Positions 12,390 through 13,106 of a stretch of 13,106 nucleotides of DNA are shown here, piece by piece. Made by a program: the position numbers and the translations under genes. Source of the DNA: CAZCBN01 sp964496975 (GTDB lineage: Bacteria > Planctomycetota > Phycisphaerae > Phycisphaerales > UBA1924); assembly GCA_964496975.1 (NCBI GenBank), contig CAZCBN010000086.1, positions 1-13,106 of the forward strand, given 5' to 3'. The notes beneath the pieces were generated by a model. It made no database searches, had not been told where the DNA came from, and saw only the letters and a list, made by a program, of their open reading frames with translations. Position 1 is the stretch's first letter. Each line of letters starts with the position of its first letter.

Positions 12390-13106
12390 GTGCGGATCGT
12401 GAGCTGGAACATTTTGGCCGGGGGAGGCCGGCGGATGCCGGAAATTGCGTTGTCGCTCTTGGAGCAGCGGGCGGACGTGGTGGCGGTGCTGGAGTATCGG
12501 TCGGCGATGGGCGGGGCGCTGCGCGGGGTGTTGCACGACCATGGGCTGGTGCACCAGGTGTGCAGCCTTGACGATGGTGCGGGCGCAGGGGCGGAGGCGG
12601 ACTTTGGCCCGTCTGAGCGGGCCCGGAACGGCGTGCTGGTGGCGGGGCGGGGGGCGCTGCGGCGTGAACCGGCGGCGGCCGGTGCGACGCCGGGGGATCG
12701 GACGGCGTTGGAGCGGGTGGTCCACGTGACGCTGTCGGATGGGACGCTTGTGACGGCGGCGCATGTGCCGGACGCTGGGACGCGGGCGGCGGCGGGGTGG
12801 TCGGAGGTTGCGGCGTCAGCGGCGCGGGCCTCGGGAATGGGCGCAGGCGCCGCGGGGGGCGTGCCGCATGTGGTGATCGGGGACTTCAACGCGTGGCGGG
12901 AGGGGCGGGACAGCGAGTCTGGCCGGGGGAGGCGGCACGTGGGGCTCGGGCGGCTTGCGGCGCTCGGGTATGTGGACGCGTGGCGGCTTGTTCACCCCGG
13001 GGCCCGGGCGGTGAGCTGGCGGGGGAACGCGTTGTTTTCTGCGGGCCGGATCGATGCGGTGTGGGTGTCTCCGGCGCTGGCGGGGCGGGTGCGGACGGCG
13101 TGGTAC
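12390..13106 (+). CDS. Endonuclease/exonuclease/phosphatase family protein, C-terminus cut off
   Basis: 239 codons are visible without a stop, and the gene runs off the right edge. The fold marks of this metal-dependent hydrolase family appear in order: RIVSWN (2-7) with the metal-site Asn7, VAVLEYR (31-37) with Glu35, ERARNGVLVAGR (76-87), GDFNAW (164-169) with Asp165 and Asn167, and AGRIDAVWVS (218-227). The final catalytic Asp-His pair would be expected just beyond the window, so its absence means nothing. Members cleave phosphodiester or phosphomonoester bonds in nucleic acids, lipids or inositol phosphates; the substrate cannot be told here. No signal peptide is seen, so it is probably cytoplasmic. 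Start is GTG with a G-run ribosome binding site. Middle residues about 60-105 and 130-160 are Ala/Gly-rich, low-complexity insert-like regions. Confidence 0.85.
   Translation, partial: MRIVSWNILAGGGRRMPEIALSLLEQRADVVAVLEYRSAMGGALRGVLHDHGLVHQVCSLDDGAGAGAEADFGPSERARNGVLVAGRGALRREPAAAGATPGDRTALERVVHVTLSDGTLVTAAHVPDAGTRAAAGWSEVAASAARASGMGAGAAGGVPHVVIGDFNAWREGRDSESGRGRRHVGLGRLAALGYVDAWRLVHPGARAVSWRGNALFSAGRIDAVWVSPALAGRVRTAWY

Noticed and set aside
1..13106. CRISPR array, insertion sequence or transposase
   Set aside because: No regularly spaced repeats, transposase motifs or terminal inverted repeats with target duplications were seen.

Overview
The window is very GC-rich bacterial DNA, with G or C at most third codon positions. 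The prepilin-type protein, the very long SecA with a proline-rich tail and the often weak Shine-Dalgarno sites suggest a planctomycete-like bacterium, probably of the Phycisphaerae type. This assignment is inferred from gene style, because the window has no taxonomic marker such as rRNA.

Layout, left to right. Positions 1-257 (-) hold the start of an unrecognised exported protein cut by the window edge. It diverges from a five-bladed beta-propeller glycoside hydrolase-like lipoprotein (539-1549, +). A bacterial pentameric ligand-gated ion channel follows (1693-2799, +), then a likely terminator hairpin. Positions 2883-3268 have no convincing gene. An abortive-infection family protein (3269-4159, -) lies in visibly AT-richer DNA beside the 3' end of tRNA-Pro(CGG) (4273-4346, -), and looks like a defence cargo gene gained at a tRNA. 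Next, all on the minus strand, are a GspG-like prepilin-type protein (4492-5376) and an oversized SecA (5529-9695). Upstream of secA on the same strand is a small one-membrane-segment protein ending in Pro-Pro-Pro-Arg-Arg-Arg (10078-10437). Divergent from it is a free-standing TSCPD domain, like the C-terminus of class II ribonucleotide reductase (10805-11188, +). This converges on a D-2-hydroxyacid dehydrogenase of glyoxylate/hydroxypyruvate reductase type (11208-12218, -). Divergent from that is the start of an endonuclease/exonuclease/phosphatase family protein cut by the right edge (12390-13106, +).

How the genes relate. Most are singletons with their own promoters and different roles. 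SecA is the housekeeping core and drives export of presecretory proteins, probably including the exported hydrolase, channel and pseudopilin encoded nearby. The small membrane protein upstream of secA has the gene order and architecture (N-terminal export segment, C-terminal polyproline) expected of a translation-arrest monitor of Sec activity, by analogy with SecM. This is speculative but testable. The most notable single genes are the ligand-gated channel, whose pore start resembles cation-selective animal receptors, and SecA, whose C-terminal half carries four spaced copies of a W-centred module where I recall one in ordinary SecA.
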